This document shows, piece by piece, positions 17,142 through 25,271 of a stretch of DNA of 64,000 nucleotides (positions within the stretch are counted from its first letter, which is position 1; every line of letters starts with the position of its first letter). The DNA comes from an uncultured Lachnospiraceae bacterium (GTDB taxonomy: Bacteria > Bacillota > Clostridia > Lachnospirales > Lachnospiraceae): positions 14,887 through 78,886 of the forward strand of contig URUU01000003.1 of the NCBI GenBank assembly GCA_900551235.1, in the 5' to 3' direction. The position numbers and the translations under genes are program-made. The notes under the pieces are model-generated. The model had not been told where the DNA came from. It searched no databases and saw only the letters and a list, made by a program, of their open reading frames with translations.

Positions 17142-19517
17142 CTACTCTACTCCTCGTTTGTAGTGTCCTCTTGTAAACGCATATCCAGGCTGATATGTAC
17201 CGTCTCCGTAAACATATTCCTTTACAAAGCCATTTACGATCCCTGCTGCTTCTTCTTTTGTTTCGGTCGTAAAAGCAAGCCTCAGTGTCCCGGCATCAAG
17301 CTTCTTTACTTCCTGTGAGATGCCGTGCAGGGAAACCGGCACCGTGTTATAGATCACATTGTAACACTGCGTGCAGCAGTTTTTCACCGGAAACACATTT
17401 CCCAGACGATCCTGCAGGCTGTGCAGGCCCGGTTGTTTTGTGCATCTGCCGGCTGTCTTTTGCAGACACTGCACCGAAGTCATGACAGGAAGCCTTCCAT
17501 AGATCAGAAGCTCATCCCCTTCGCATCCCCGCCTGTGCAGTTCTTTGAAATTCAGCTCTGCCGGGCATACGGTAAAGTCTGCCCCCAGTTTTTTCAGAAG
17601 TGATTTTGCATCCTGGTTGAAACTGTAAACGTTATAATCAGATGCCCATGCTCCTTTGTAATCCTGCCTCTGAAGACAGGCGATCTGTTCCGGATTTTTT
17701 ACCAGTACACCGTCAAAACAGGCCAGAAGGTCTTTCATCTGTGCCTCCCAGCGCAGCGCATCTTTTTCACGGAACAGATGTGGGAACACATACCACAGCT
17801 CCTTATTCTTTGCCCTGCATTTTCCTGCCATCTGCCGGATACAGTCACAGTTTTCAAGAGAAAGAAAACATTTGCTGTCAAGATAGATTCTTTCGATCTC
17901 CGTGATCTCTGTCAGACTTTCCAGCAAAGATAGATCTTCCACAGAAACCACCAGGCGGTTTCTTTTTGCCGCAGTCGTATTTTTGTCGTTCTGTGCGGCT
18001 GCCGCAGAAGTTCCGGTGTGTTCTCTTTGCGCATACCTCCGTTTATACGGTGCCAGCCGTCTTTGATCCAGCTCTTCCAGTGCCAGCCTGCGCAGTTCAT
18101 TGATGCTCTGCATAGGCAGAAAACAGCTTCCCTTAAGGACAATATCCAGCTTTTCAAAGGCATACGAGGAATTGCCCGTTTTCAGCATCTGCCTGCGGAT
18201 ACGTTCTTCCTGTATCGGCTGATTCTGTGCAGTCTGCACGGCTGCTCCTTCTCTGGAAACCTCATAAGTCCCATCCGGTCCGGTATAAGTCACCGACAGT
18301 ATAGCAGGTTTTCCTTCCAGAATCATTAACTTGCCCTTAATTTTTTCATAGAGCGTCTTTCCGGTATAGGTCTCTTCCAGACGTTTCATAAGCGGTGCAC
18401 AGTAAGTACGGTGAAAAACCGCCCCCTGTTTTTGTTTTTTCGCATCCCGCAGCTTCAGAGAAAAAATTTTCCCTTTTTTGATATCTGTCGTAAGCGTGGC
18501 CGACTCCAGCATATCACCTGCATACAAAGTCTCCAGTGCCCGAAAAGATGCCTGCCCGCCTTTTTTCTGTTCCAGCAGAACGGCACCTTCTGTCCCGTAA
18601 TGATTCTGCCGTTTAACGGACATCATCGATATACCATTATAACGCCGGTAATAGCCTGTGGAAAAACCGCCGCGATTATACAGATCCATCAGTTCCTGGA
18701 TATCCTGTCTGTCCACCTGATAGTATTCCCTGCCTTTTTTCTTATATAAATCTACATATTTGCGGTACATAGCTGAAACACCGGCTGTATATTCCGTCCG
18801 TTTCATCCGTCCCTCAATCTTCAGAGAATCCACACCTGATTCCAGAATATCCGGCAGGATCTCCAGGGTACAGATATCCTTCGGGCTGAGATAAAACTGC
18901 TCCGGTCCGTTTTCATAGCGGTAAGGCAGCCGGCATGGCTGTGCACAGCGTCCGCGGTTTCCGCTCCTTCCCCCGATCATGCTGCTCATCAGGCACTGAC
19001 CGGAATAACTGTAACACAATGCCCCATGAACAAAACATTCGATCTCCAGGGCGGTTTCCCTGCGGATCTTTGCAATCTCTTCCAGCGAGATTTCCCTTGC
19101 CGGAACGACACGGACTGCTCCGAGGCGTTCGATCTGTTTTGCCCCGTCCGCAGAATGTATGGACATCTGCGTGCTGGCGTGCAGATCCAGCTCCGGAAAC
19201 TCCTGCTTCAAAAGAGACAATGCCCCCAGATCCTGTACGATCACCGCATCCAGTCCTGCTTCATAAAACGGTGTAAGCCAGTGCACAAGCTCCGGAAGTT
19301 CCTGTGGTTTCATCAACGTATTGACCGTCAGATATAACTTTTTCTTATGTAAATGGCAGTACTCTATGCAGGCAGTCAGCTCTTCATCTGACAGATTGCT
19401 GGCATAGGCTCTTGCACCAAACATCCTGCCTCCTGTGTATACCGCATCTGCACCGGCATACAGTGCTGCTTTTAATCCCTCCAGAGAGCCTGCCGGGGCC
19501 AGAACTTCTGTTTCCAC
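17142..19517 (-). CDS. Peptidase U32-family RNA hydroxylation protein with C-terminal DUF3656-like part
   Basis: A 791-residue U32-family protein. The N-terminal half has the family sequence LEVLAPAG-like METEVLAPAGSLEGLK, YAGADAVYTGG, and the conserved segments CFVHGALCYSYSGQCLMSS and GGRSGNRGRCAQPCRLPY, which hold the Cys residues of an iron-sulfur cluster. Characterised relatives (TrhP for tRNA uridine-34, RlhA for 23S rRNA cytidine-2501) hydroxylate RNA using prephenate; which RNA this one modifies is not clear, though the long C-terminal part with CTQCYNVIYN resembles RlhA-type proteins. Start is GTG at 19517 with GGAGG seven bases upstream. It is followed within nine bases by the SEDS gene. 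Confidence 0.85.
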   Translation of the reverse strand: METEVLAPAGSLEGLKAALYAGADAVYTGGRMFGARAYASNLSDEELTACIEYCHLHKKKLYLTVNTLMKPQELPELVHWLTPFYEAGLDAVIVQDLGALSLLKQEFPELDLHASTQMSIHSADGAKQIERLGAVRVVPAREISLEEIAKIRRETALEIECFVHGALCYSYSGQCLMSSMIGGRSGNRGRCAQPCRLPYRYENGPEQFYLSPKDICTLEILPDILESGVDSLKIEGRMKRTEYTAGVSAMYRKYVDLYKKKGREYYQVDRQDIQELMDLYNRGGFSTGYYRRYNGISMMSVKRQNHYGTEGAVLLEQKKGGQASFRALETLYAGDMLESATLTTDIKKGKIFSLKLRDAKKQKQGAVFHRTYCAPLMKRLEETYTGKTLYEKIKGKLMILEGKPAILSVTYTGPDGTYEVSREGAAVQTAQNQPIQEERIRRQMLKTGNSSYAFEKLDIVLKGSCFLPMQSINELRRLALEELDQRRLAPYKRRYAQREHTGTSAAAAQNDKNTTAAKRNRLVVSVEDLSLLESLTEITEIERIYLDSKCFLSLENCDCIRQMAGKCRAKNKELWYVFPHLFREKDALRWEAQMKDLLACFDGVLVKNPEQIACLQRQDYKGAWASDYNVYSFNQDAKSLLKKLGADFTVCPAELNFKELHRRGCEGDELLIYGRLPVMTSVQCLQKTAGRCTKQPGLHSLQDRLGNVFPVKNCCTQCYNVIYNTVPVSLHGISQEVKKLDAGTLRLAFTTETKEEAAGIVNGFVKEYVYGDGTYQPGYAFTRGHYKRGVE

Positions 19518-19546
19518 AAAACACCTCCTGATTTCTGTTAAAAGAA

Positions 19547-19587
19547 AGAAAAAGGCTGGCAGGCTATGTGCCGTTCCAACCTTTTCT
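19547..19587 (-). terminator. Terminator after zapA
   Basis: Minus strand AAAGGTTGG and CCAGCCTTT form a stem with one G-T pair, followed by a T run, just after the zapA stop and before the U32 gene. Confidence 0.7.
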
Positions 19588-19589
19588 GA

Positions 19590-19991
19590 TTATTTTTTTC
19601 CAAGCTGCGTTTCCAGTCTGACAATCTGCTTCTGATATTCTGACACGCTTTCTTTCAATGCTGCAAGCTCTTTCGCACCATCTTCCAGCCTGATCTGTGC
19701 ACCGATCAGCTCATGTTTGAGATCGTACAGCTCCTGGTCTTTCTGCGTAAGCTCGTCCTCGATCATCTCAACCTGTTTTTTGGCTTTAAAATAATCATCT
19801 GCAACGTTTAACTCCAGCAGTATGCTTTTATTTTCCTGGGACAGCCTTCCGTATCCGTCCAGTTTTTTCAGTTCTGCCAGTTTGTTGTTGATATATGTGG
19901 CAACCCGCTGCAGATATTCTTCGCTTTCATATCCGCTAAGGGTATAGATCTTCCCATCAATGAGTACTTCCGTTTTGTTCTTGGATGACAT
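19590..19991 (-). CDS. zapA: Cell division protein ZapA
   Basis: A 133-residue ZapA-family protein that binds and bundles FtsZ at the division ring. The globular head (KTEVLIDGKIYTLSGYESEEYLQRVATYINNK begins at residue 6) is followed by LLELNVADDYFKAK and a long coiled coil to the C-terminus, in heptads rich in Leu, Glu and Lys, longer than in Bacillus ZapA. The ribosome binding site is GAGGAA, about nine bases upstream. It lies between ruvB and the U32 gene with a terminator after it and probably forms its own unit. Confidence 0.88.
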   Translation of the reverse strand: MSSKNKTEVLIDGKIYTLSGYESEEYLQRVATYINNKLAELKKLDGYGRLSQENKSILLELNVADDYFKAKKQVEMIEDELTQKDQELYDLKHELIGAQIRLEDGAKELAALKESVSEYQKQIVRLETQLGKK

Positions 19992-20091
19992 CCTGTGTGC
20001 TTCCTCTCTTTCGGTAATTTCTTTCCGTATGATCTCTCTTTATTATAACCTCATATCCCTGTTCTTTACAAGAGAATATTACAATTCTTTT

Positions 20092-21096
20092 TCATTTTGT
20101 TTCTTCCTGTGGGATTCCAAGGTGCTGATAGGTGCGGTCTGTAACGATTCTTCCCCGCGGTGTACGCATAATGAAGCCATTTTTGATCAGGAACGGTTCG
20201 TAAACTTCCTCGATCGTACCGGCATCCTCCCCGATCGCCGCTGCAAGTGTATCCAGTCCGACCGGTCTGCCCAGGAATTTATCGATCATGGTATAAAGAA
20301 TCCTCCGGTCTGTCTGATCCAGTCCACAGGAATCTACCTCCAGCAGATCCAGGGCAAAGGCTGCCACTTCCCCGGTGATCTTTCCGTCATAACGGACCTG
20401 TGCGAAATCTCTTACCCTTTTTAAAAGACGGTTTGCAAGTCTTGGCGTACCTCTGGAACGTTTTGCAAGTTCTGCCGCTCCCTGCGGATCGATCTCGACA
20501 TCCAGCACATCTGCCGAACGCATAATGATGGTTGTAAGCTCCTGTTCGGTATAAAATTCCAGATGATGTACTACGCCGAAACGGTCGCGCAGCGGTGCCG
20601 TCAGAAGTCCTGCCCTTGTGGTCGCGCCTACCAAAGTAAATTTGGGAAGGTCGAGGCGGATGGAACGCGCCGAAGCACCTTTTCCGATCACAATATCGAT
20701 CGCATAATCCTCCATCGCAGGATAAAGGACTTCCTCGACCTGACGGTTCAGGCGGTGGATCTCATCGACAAACAGCACATCCCCCTCCTGCAGATTGTTT
20801 AGGATAGCTGCCATTTCCCCCGGCTTTTCGATCGCCGGTCCGGAAGTGATCTTGATATGGACACCCATTTCATTGGCAATGATTCCTGCCAGTGTAGTTT
20901 TTCCAAGTCCCGGCGGTCCGTAGAAAAGCACATGATCCAGTGCATCCCCTCTCTGTTTTGCCGCCTCGATGTACACTTTTAAGTTTTCTTTTGCCTTTTC
21001 CTGTCCGATATACTGCTCCAGTGTCTGCGGACGCAGATTTTTTTCCGATGATACATCTTCTTCCAGAATATCCGTCGTGATAATTCGTTTTGCCAT
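20092..21096 (-). CDS. ruvB: Holliday junction branch migration helicase RuvB
   Basis: A 334-residue AAA+ ATPase that drives branch migration of Holliday junctions with RuvA during recombinational repair. Signature segments: [12 protein letters not shown], Walker [12 protein letters not shown], Walker [12 protein letters not shown], sensor [10 protein letters not shown], arginine region APLRDRFG and the winged-helix C-terminus ending [16 protein letters not shown]. The length is standard. It follows ruvA by 15 bases in one operon. Confidence 0.98.
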   Translation of the reverse strand: MAKRIITTDILEEDVSSEKNLRPQTLEQYIGQEKAKENLKVYIEAAKQRGDALDHVLFYGPPGLGKTTLAGIIANEMGVHIKITSGPAIEKPGEMAAILNNLQEGDVLFVDEIHRLNRQVEEVLYPAMEDYAIDIVIGKGASARSIRLDLPKFTLVGATTRAGLLTAPLRDRFGVVHHLEFYTEQELTTIIMRSADVLDVEIDPQGAAELAKRSRGTPRLANRLLKRVRDFAQVRYDGKITGEVAAFALDLLEVDSCGLDQTDRRILYTMIDKFLGRPVGLDTLAAAIGEDAGTIEEVYEPFLIKNGFIMRTPRGRIVTDRTYQHLGIPQEETK

Positions 21097-21111
21097 AGTT
21101 TTCCTCTTTTA

Positions 21112-21720
21112 TCAAATCATTTGTTTTAATGCTGCCTTCAGGATCGCTTCGGTATCCATCTCATCACTGACTGCGATCTTCTGCACTGCCCGCAGGGCAT
21201 CCGCCGGACTGTAACCCAGAGCCGTCAGAGCTTCCACTGCTTCGCCGGTCGCGCCATTTGCTTTTTCCTGGTTTTCTTTCTCCTGCCCGTGCATCAGCTT
21301 CTTTTCAAAAGCATCTTCCAGATCCAGTTTGTCTTTCAGTTCCAGGATCAGCTTTTTCGCCGTCTTAGTACCGATGCCCGGTGCTTTGGAAATCGTCTTT
21401 GCATCTTCTGCCAGAACAGCAAACCGCAGATCGTCCGCAGAAAATACCGTCAGAATACCAAGGGCGGCTTTCGGTCCGATCCCGCTCACTCCAAGAAGCA
21501 GGGAAAAAACTTCCAGATCATCCCTGCTGCAAAATCCGTAAAGCTGCATCCCGTCCTCTTTTACGTGAAAATACGTATGCAGCTTGATCTGCCTGCCAAT
21601 ACGCGTCAGATCTTCTGCTTCTCTTCCGGAAATATATACGCGGTATCCAATGCCATTGACATCCACGATCACGCTGCCCGGCAGCGTCTCAACAAGTTCC
21701 CCCTTAATATATGCGATCAT
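21112..21720 (-). CDS. ruvA: Holliday junction-binding protein RuvA
   Basis: A 202-residue RuvA. The OB-fold domain begins MIAYIKGELVETLPGSVIVDVNGIGY; the helix-hairpin-helix part contains LLGVSGIGPKAALGIL and APGIGTKTAKKLILELKDK; the C-terminal domain that contacts RuvB ends ALTALGYSPADALRAV. GGAG lies six bases before the ATG, inside the last codons of the upstream phosphatase gene, which stops three bases away. So ruvAB form the tail of the cob operon by position, although an internal promoter is possible. Confidence 0.98.
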   Translation of the reverse strand: MIAYIKGELVETLPGSVIVDVNGIGYRVYISGREAEDLTRIGRQIKLHTYFHVKEDGMQLYGFCSRDDLEVFSLLLGVSGIGPKAALGILTVFSADDLRFAVLAEDAKTISKAPGIGTKTAKKLILELKDKLDLEDAFEKKLMHGQEKENQEKANGATGEAVEALTALGYSPADALRAVQKIAVSDEMDTEAILKAALKQMI

Positions 21721-21723
21721 ACT

Positions 21724-22344
21724 CTACTCCTGTTCTTTCCTGTCATCTTCTATTTTTTCTATTACGGTAATTCTTTTTTCTTTCTTCCAAAGTTCTTCGA
21801 AAAGAGCGATGTGGTATCCCATGGCATTTTTGATCTGCCAGTCATAAAACGGTGCTTTTGGCACAGCCAGGCACTCCAGAATACTCATGATCGTACCGCC
21901 GTGTGCCACGATCGCCGCCGATGCGGCATGCTTTTTTCCCAGATCCTCCACAATCTCACAGAATGCCCGGACACAGCGGCTGCAAAACTCCGTCTGTTCT
22001 TCTCCTGCCGGAAACGGAAGCGTCCCGTTGCTGTCCAGCCATCTCTGATAATCTGCATCTTCTGATAACTCCAGATAATTTTTCCCTTCAAACCGTCCAA
22101 AATCACATTCCCGCAAATCAGAAACGGTGCAGGCTTCTTTCTGCGGAAACAAGATTTCGGCACTCTCCTTACAGCGCTTCATCGGACTTTGGAAAAGATA
22201 GTCCGGATACGGGTATTTTTTCTGTTCCTTCATGGAAAAAAGCGCCCGTTTTCCTTCTTCGCAAAGCGGTTCATCCGTACTTCCGATGTAACGTCCCTGC
22301 AGATTTCCTTCCGTCTTTCCATGGCGTATCAGATAAATATCCAT
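21724..22344 (-). CDS. Histidine phosphatase family protein, probable alpha-ribazole phosphatase (CobC-type)
   Basis: A 206-residue phosphoglycerate-mutase-like phosphatase. The catalytic motif is IYLIRHGKTEGNLQGRYIG at the N-terminus, with RECDFGRFEGKNY and the second His in IVAHGGTIMSIL. In CobC the reaction is removal of the 5' phosphate of alpha-ribazole phosphate or adenosylcobalamin phosphate. The assignment rests on position: it lies 14 bases after a cobU paralogue and behind cobS and cobU. Start at 22344 (MDIYLIRHG) follows GGAGG by five bases; longer in-frame starts lack a site. Confidence 0.85.
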   Translation of the reverse strand: MDIYLIRHGKTEGNLQGRYIGSTDEPLCEEGKRALFSMKEQKKYPYPDYLFQSPMKRCKESAEILFPQKEACTVSDLRECDFGRFEGKNYLELSEDADYQRWLDSNGTLPFPAGEEQTEFCSRCVRAFCEIVEDLGKKHAASAAIVAHGGTIMSILECLAVPKAPFYDWQIKNAMGYHIALFEELWKKEKRITVIEKIEDDRKEQE

Positions 22345-22358
22345 AATCCCCTCCGTTC

Positions 22359-22739
22359 CTATTTGATCCTGGTTCCGATTCCGCACACGACACGGTAGAC
22401 CTCTTTTGCCTCTGCCGCTGCCTGCGTACAGATACGACCGGTCGTCTCCCGGTAATTCCGGTCAAAGGCATCGATCGGAACAACGCCATAGCCAAGCTCA
22501 TTTCCCACCAGCACGATATCCGGATTCTTCTGCATCAGCGTTTCGATCAGATGCGCTGTATCTTTGTGTTCCAGAAGCATTCTGCGGATATATTCATGAA
22601 AATGCACCATGCCTTTTGCCTGATAAATGGCATCCATTTCACAGTCCATGCCGTCTGCAAATGCTTTCATTTCCAGATGCATCTGCTTTGCTGCAAACTC
22701 CTTTTTTCCCTGGAAAGCTCCACCAACGATCAATATCAT
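22359..22739 (-). CDS. Short CobU-like protein with degenerate nucleotide-binding loop
   Basis: A 126-residue protein related to adenosylcobinamide kinase/guanylyltransferase. Its C-terminal half has the normal CobU pattern VGNELGYGVVPIDAFDRNYR with VCGIGTRIK at the end. The N-terminal P-loop is GGAFQGKK, lacking the Ser/Thr that normally follows GK, and the guanylylation motif RHRxxR is missing, as is most of the segment between. GGAG is well placed before the ATG. It lies between cobS and the CobC-type phosphatase. Either it is a non-catalytic partner of the full CobU (23567-24079) or it has another role in the pathway; the two proteins look complementary. Confidence 0.8.
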   Translation of the reverse strand: MILIVGGAFQGKKEFAAKQMHLEMKAFADGMDCEMDAIYQAKGMVHFHEYIRRMLLEHKDTAHLIETLMQKNPDIVLVGNELGYGVVPIDAFDRNYRETTGRICTQAAAEAKEVYRVVCGIGTRIK

Positions 22740-22757
22740 ATAAAATTCTCCTTCTGA

Positions 22758-23522
22758 TTACATACAGAGTTTCAGTCCGATCACACAGACTGCCATGGCA
22801 AGTTCACAATTCTGCAGAAAAAATCCTGCCAGATCTCCTGTGATACCACCAAATTTCTGATAAGAAAGCTGGCGATACCAGAAAAAGACTGCGAATGCCC
22901 CCACAAGCTGTGCTGCTCCATAAAACGGATCCAGATAAAGCAGCAGTCCGGCACATGCCAGGACATAAAAGATCATCACAATGCGTACACGGTTTTTCAG
23001 TGCCATATCTGAAAACGTTGCCGCAAGCCCTGTATTTTTTGCCATGCGGAACGTAACCAGGGAAAAACCGCTCAACGCACGGGACAGCACAAAGCCAACC
23101 GCCAGAAGCAGCAGCGTGTGCTGATCTGCCTCAGAATAAATCCCAAAATCCAGGATAAACCAGCAGATCCCGACAATGATCGCAAAGGCTCCGGCATGGG
23201 AATCTTTTAAAATTTCCAGTTTTTCTTCTTTTGGTTTATACGAACTGAGTGCATCTGCCGTATCTAAAAGACCGTCCAGATGGATCCCGCCGCTTATAAG
23301 CACCGGAATCAGGATCAGTACTGCCGTAAACAGTGCACTTCCGGCAAGCCTGCCGCCGGCAAGAAAATCCCACAAAAGGGTGGCTGCCCCGATCAGCGCT
23401 CCGATCGCCGGAAAAAAGCAGATGCAGTAACGCATACTTTCTTTGGTCCATTCTACCTGCGGCATCGGGATCTTGGAATACATGGAAAATGCAACACACA
23501 GGCTTCTAAAGATATTTTTCAT
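22758..23522 (-). CDS. cobS: Adenosylcobinamide-GDP ribazoletransferase (cobalamin synthase)
   Basis: A 254-residue integral membrane enzyme that joins adenosylcobinamide-GDP and alpha-ribazole (phosphate) to form cobalamin. Family motifs: FSMYSKIPMP near the N-terminus, GGIHLDGLLDTADAL with acidic metal-binding residues, DSHAGAFAI, and FGGITGDLAGF near the end. About six hydrophobic helices. The ribosome binding site is weak. It sits between the two cobU-like genes. Confidence 0.95.
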   Translation of the reverse strand: MKNIFRSLCVAFSMYSKIPMPQVEWTKESMRYCICFFPAIGALIGAATLLWDFLAGGRLAGSALFTAVLILIPVLISGGIHLDGLLDTADALSSYKPKEEKLEILKDSHAGAFAIIVGICWFILDFGIYSEADQHTLLLLAVGFVLSRALSGFSLVTFRMAKNTGLAATFSDMALKNRVRIVMIFYVLACAGLLLYLDPFYGAAQLVGAFAVFFWYRQLSYQKFGGITGDLAGFFLQNCELAMAVCVIGLKLCM

Positions 23523-23566
23523 ATTTTTTCTTCTTTCTTGGATTTGTATTTCCGGTTATGCCAGAC

Positions 23567-24079
23567 TTACCGAAATTTCAGCGGGATCCCATAGACAACT
23601 TCATAACAGGCATCGGAAATCTCTGCCAGAAATGCATTGAGTTTCCCTAAAACCCGCTGGTAATTCTGTGTTTCCATATCATAAGAAATCCCATCTGAAA
23701 AAATCTCATTTGTCACCACGCAGACATGACCTGCCTGCTCTTTGAGATGCAGAAGTCCGCGGCAGACTGCCTCGTAAGCCTGATCCTTTGCCCCATCCGG
23801 CGAAAAGATCTCATTTGCTGTAAGGTTTGACATGCACTCCAGCAGAACCGTACTGCCATATGGAATGGCTGCATGCTCCAGATCAGTATAGCACTCCAGC
23901 GTCTCAAACTGCTTATCTTTTCGCATCTGACGATGCCTTGCCACTCTTTTGCGGCTTTCCTCATCAAAACACATCATCGTTGCAATATAAATGCGATTTC
24001 CCGGCGGGAATTTCAGAATCTGTTCTTCTGCAAAGGCGGATTTGCCGCTTCCGCTGCCTCCGGTAACGGTAATAAACAT
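23567..24079 (-). CDS. cobU: Adenosylcobinamide kinase / adenosylcobinamide-phosphate guanylyltransferase
   Basis: A 170-residue bifunctional enzyme of cobalamin assembly: it phosphorylates adenosylcobinamide and then attaches GMP. P-loop GGSGSGKS is intact and RVARHRQMR contains the His that carries GMP in characterised CobU. The C-terminal part (TNEIFSDGISYDMETQNYQR) deviates from the usual NExGxGIVP pattern, which is instead present in the neighbouring short paralogue. GGAGG precedes the ATG. It lies 23 bases after cobT. Confidence 0.92.
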   Translation of the reverse strand: MFITVTGGSGSGKSAFAEEQILKFPPGNRIYIATMMCFDEESRKRVARHRQMRKDKQFETLECYTDLEHAAIPYGSTVLLECMSNLTANEIFSPDGAKDQAYEAVCRGLLHLKEQAGHVCVVTNEIFSDGISYDMETQNYQRVLGKLNAFLAEISDACYEVVYGIPLKFR

Positions 24080-24102
24080 AATGTCCTCCGATCCGCTTAA
24101 AT

Positions 24103-25155
24103 TCAGCTCAAATGCTCATACTGTTCAATGCTTGCTTCCTCAAATGTGCTCATACTGTTGTAGACTGCACAGGCAAGGTCCAGGATCGGGAAGAGTGTGA
24201 TCGCTCCCGTTCCTTCTCCAAGATGCATGTCACAGTCCAGCATTGCCTCCAGTCCCATCCTTTCCAGCAGCATCTGCGCCGCAGGCTCTTTGGAAAGATG
24301 CGAAGCCAGCATATAATGCACACACTTCGGGCAGATCACAGAAGCCGCCATCGCTGCAGCTTCGGAAATAATCCCATCTATCACAACCGGTATGCCTTCT
24401 GCCGCACCGCCAAGAAAAACCCCGGCCATGCCTGCAAGATCAAATCCTCCTATTTTTGCCAGCACATCAATGCCGTCTGTCTTATCCGGCTGATTGACCT
24501 GTATCGCCTTATGAATAGCAGTGATCTTCTTTGTCAGACCGGAGGTAGAAAGACCTGCGCCTCTTCCGGTGACCATCTCGACCGGGGTATCCAGAAACAC
24601 TGCTGCCATCGCACTGCTGGTAGTCGTATTGCCGATCCCCATCTCACCGGTTGCCACGATCTGATACCCCTGCGTTTTTAATTCCCGCACTACGCGGATT
24701 CCGGTCTCGATCGCCTGAACAGCCTCCTCTTTTGTCATGGCAGGACCTTTTGTCATGTTTCTGGTGCCATATGCCACTTTTTCATTGCGCAGTGAAGTAT
24801 CTCTTGCAATTCCGATATCCACCGGGAAAAGATCCGCACCGGCTACCCTGCACATAACACTGGAGGTCGCTTTTCCGGCAAGCAGATTTTCTGAAACGAT
24901 CGCCGTTACTTCCTGCCCGGACTGTGTAACCCCTTCTTCTACTACGCCATTGTCTGCGCACATGACAACCAGTGCTTTCTTATCCAGCAAAATCCGGCTG
25001 CTTCCGGTCATACCGGCAATCCGCACCAGATCATCCTCCAGCTTTCCAAGACTGTGCAGAGGCTTTGCAATCTGATCCCAGTGCCGTCTGCATGCTTCCA
25101 TCGCTTCCTTCGATGGTTCTTTGATCTTCTCTAATGTTTCCTCTAAAATATTCAT
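24103..25155 (-). CDS. cobT: Nicotinate-nucleotide-dimethylbenzimidazole phosphoribosyltransferase
   Basis: A 350-residue CobT that activates the lower ligand base to alpha-ribazole phosphate for cobalamin. Recognisable segments: LVVMCADNGVVEEGVTQSG, VATGEMGIGNTTTSSAM, TGRGAGLST, LAKIGGFDLAGMAGVFLGGA and the C-terminal LGEGTGAI with the catalytic Glu. GAGGT precedes the ATG. It is the first gene of the cobT-cobU-cobS-cobU-like-phosphatase run. No cobalamin riboswitch was found in the 116 bases upstream. Confidence 0.96.
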   Translation of the reverse strand: MNILEETLEKIKEPSKEAMEACRRHWDQIAKPLHSLGKLEDDLVRIAGMTGSSRILLDKKALVVMCADNGVVEEGVTQSGQEVTAIVSENLLAGKATSSVMCRVAGADLFPVDIGIARDTSLRNEKVAYGTRNMTKGPAMTKEEAVQAIETGIRVVRELKTQGYQIVATGEMGIGNTTTSSAMAAVFLDTPVEMVTGRGAGLSTSGLTKKITAIHKAIQVNQPDKTDGIDVLAKIGGFDLAGMAGVFLGGAAEGIPVVIDGIISEAAAMAASVICPKCVHYMLASHLSKEPAAQMLLERMGLEAMLDCDMHLGEGTGAITLFPILDLACAVYNSMSTFEEASIEQYEHLS

Positions 25156-25203
25156 CTTCTGCTACCTCATTCCTGCCGTAAAGATGTTAAGGTGAAAACC
25201 TGC

Positions 25204-25246
25204 AAAACGGCAGCCGGAGGATATTTCCTCCAGCTACCGTAACTTT
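25204..25246 (-). terminator. Terminator of the wall-binding protein gene
   Basis: Minus strand ACGGTAGCTGGAGGA and TCCTCCGGCTGCCGT form a 15-bp stem with two mismatches, followed by TTTTGC. It separates the secreted protein gene from cobT. Confidence 0.85.
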
Positions 25247-25271
25247 CAGGGCACGCCTGTTCCTCGTTTCT

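Noticed and set aside
25156..25203. Cobalamin riboswitch for the cobT operon
   Set aside because: The gap is too short and lacks the B12 box, so the operon start has no such element here.
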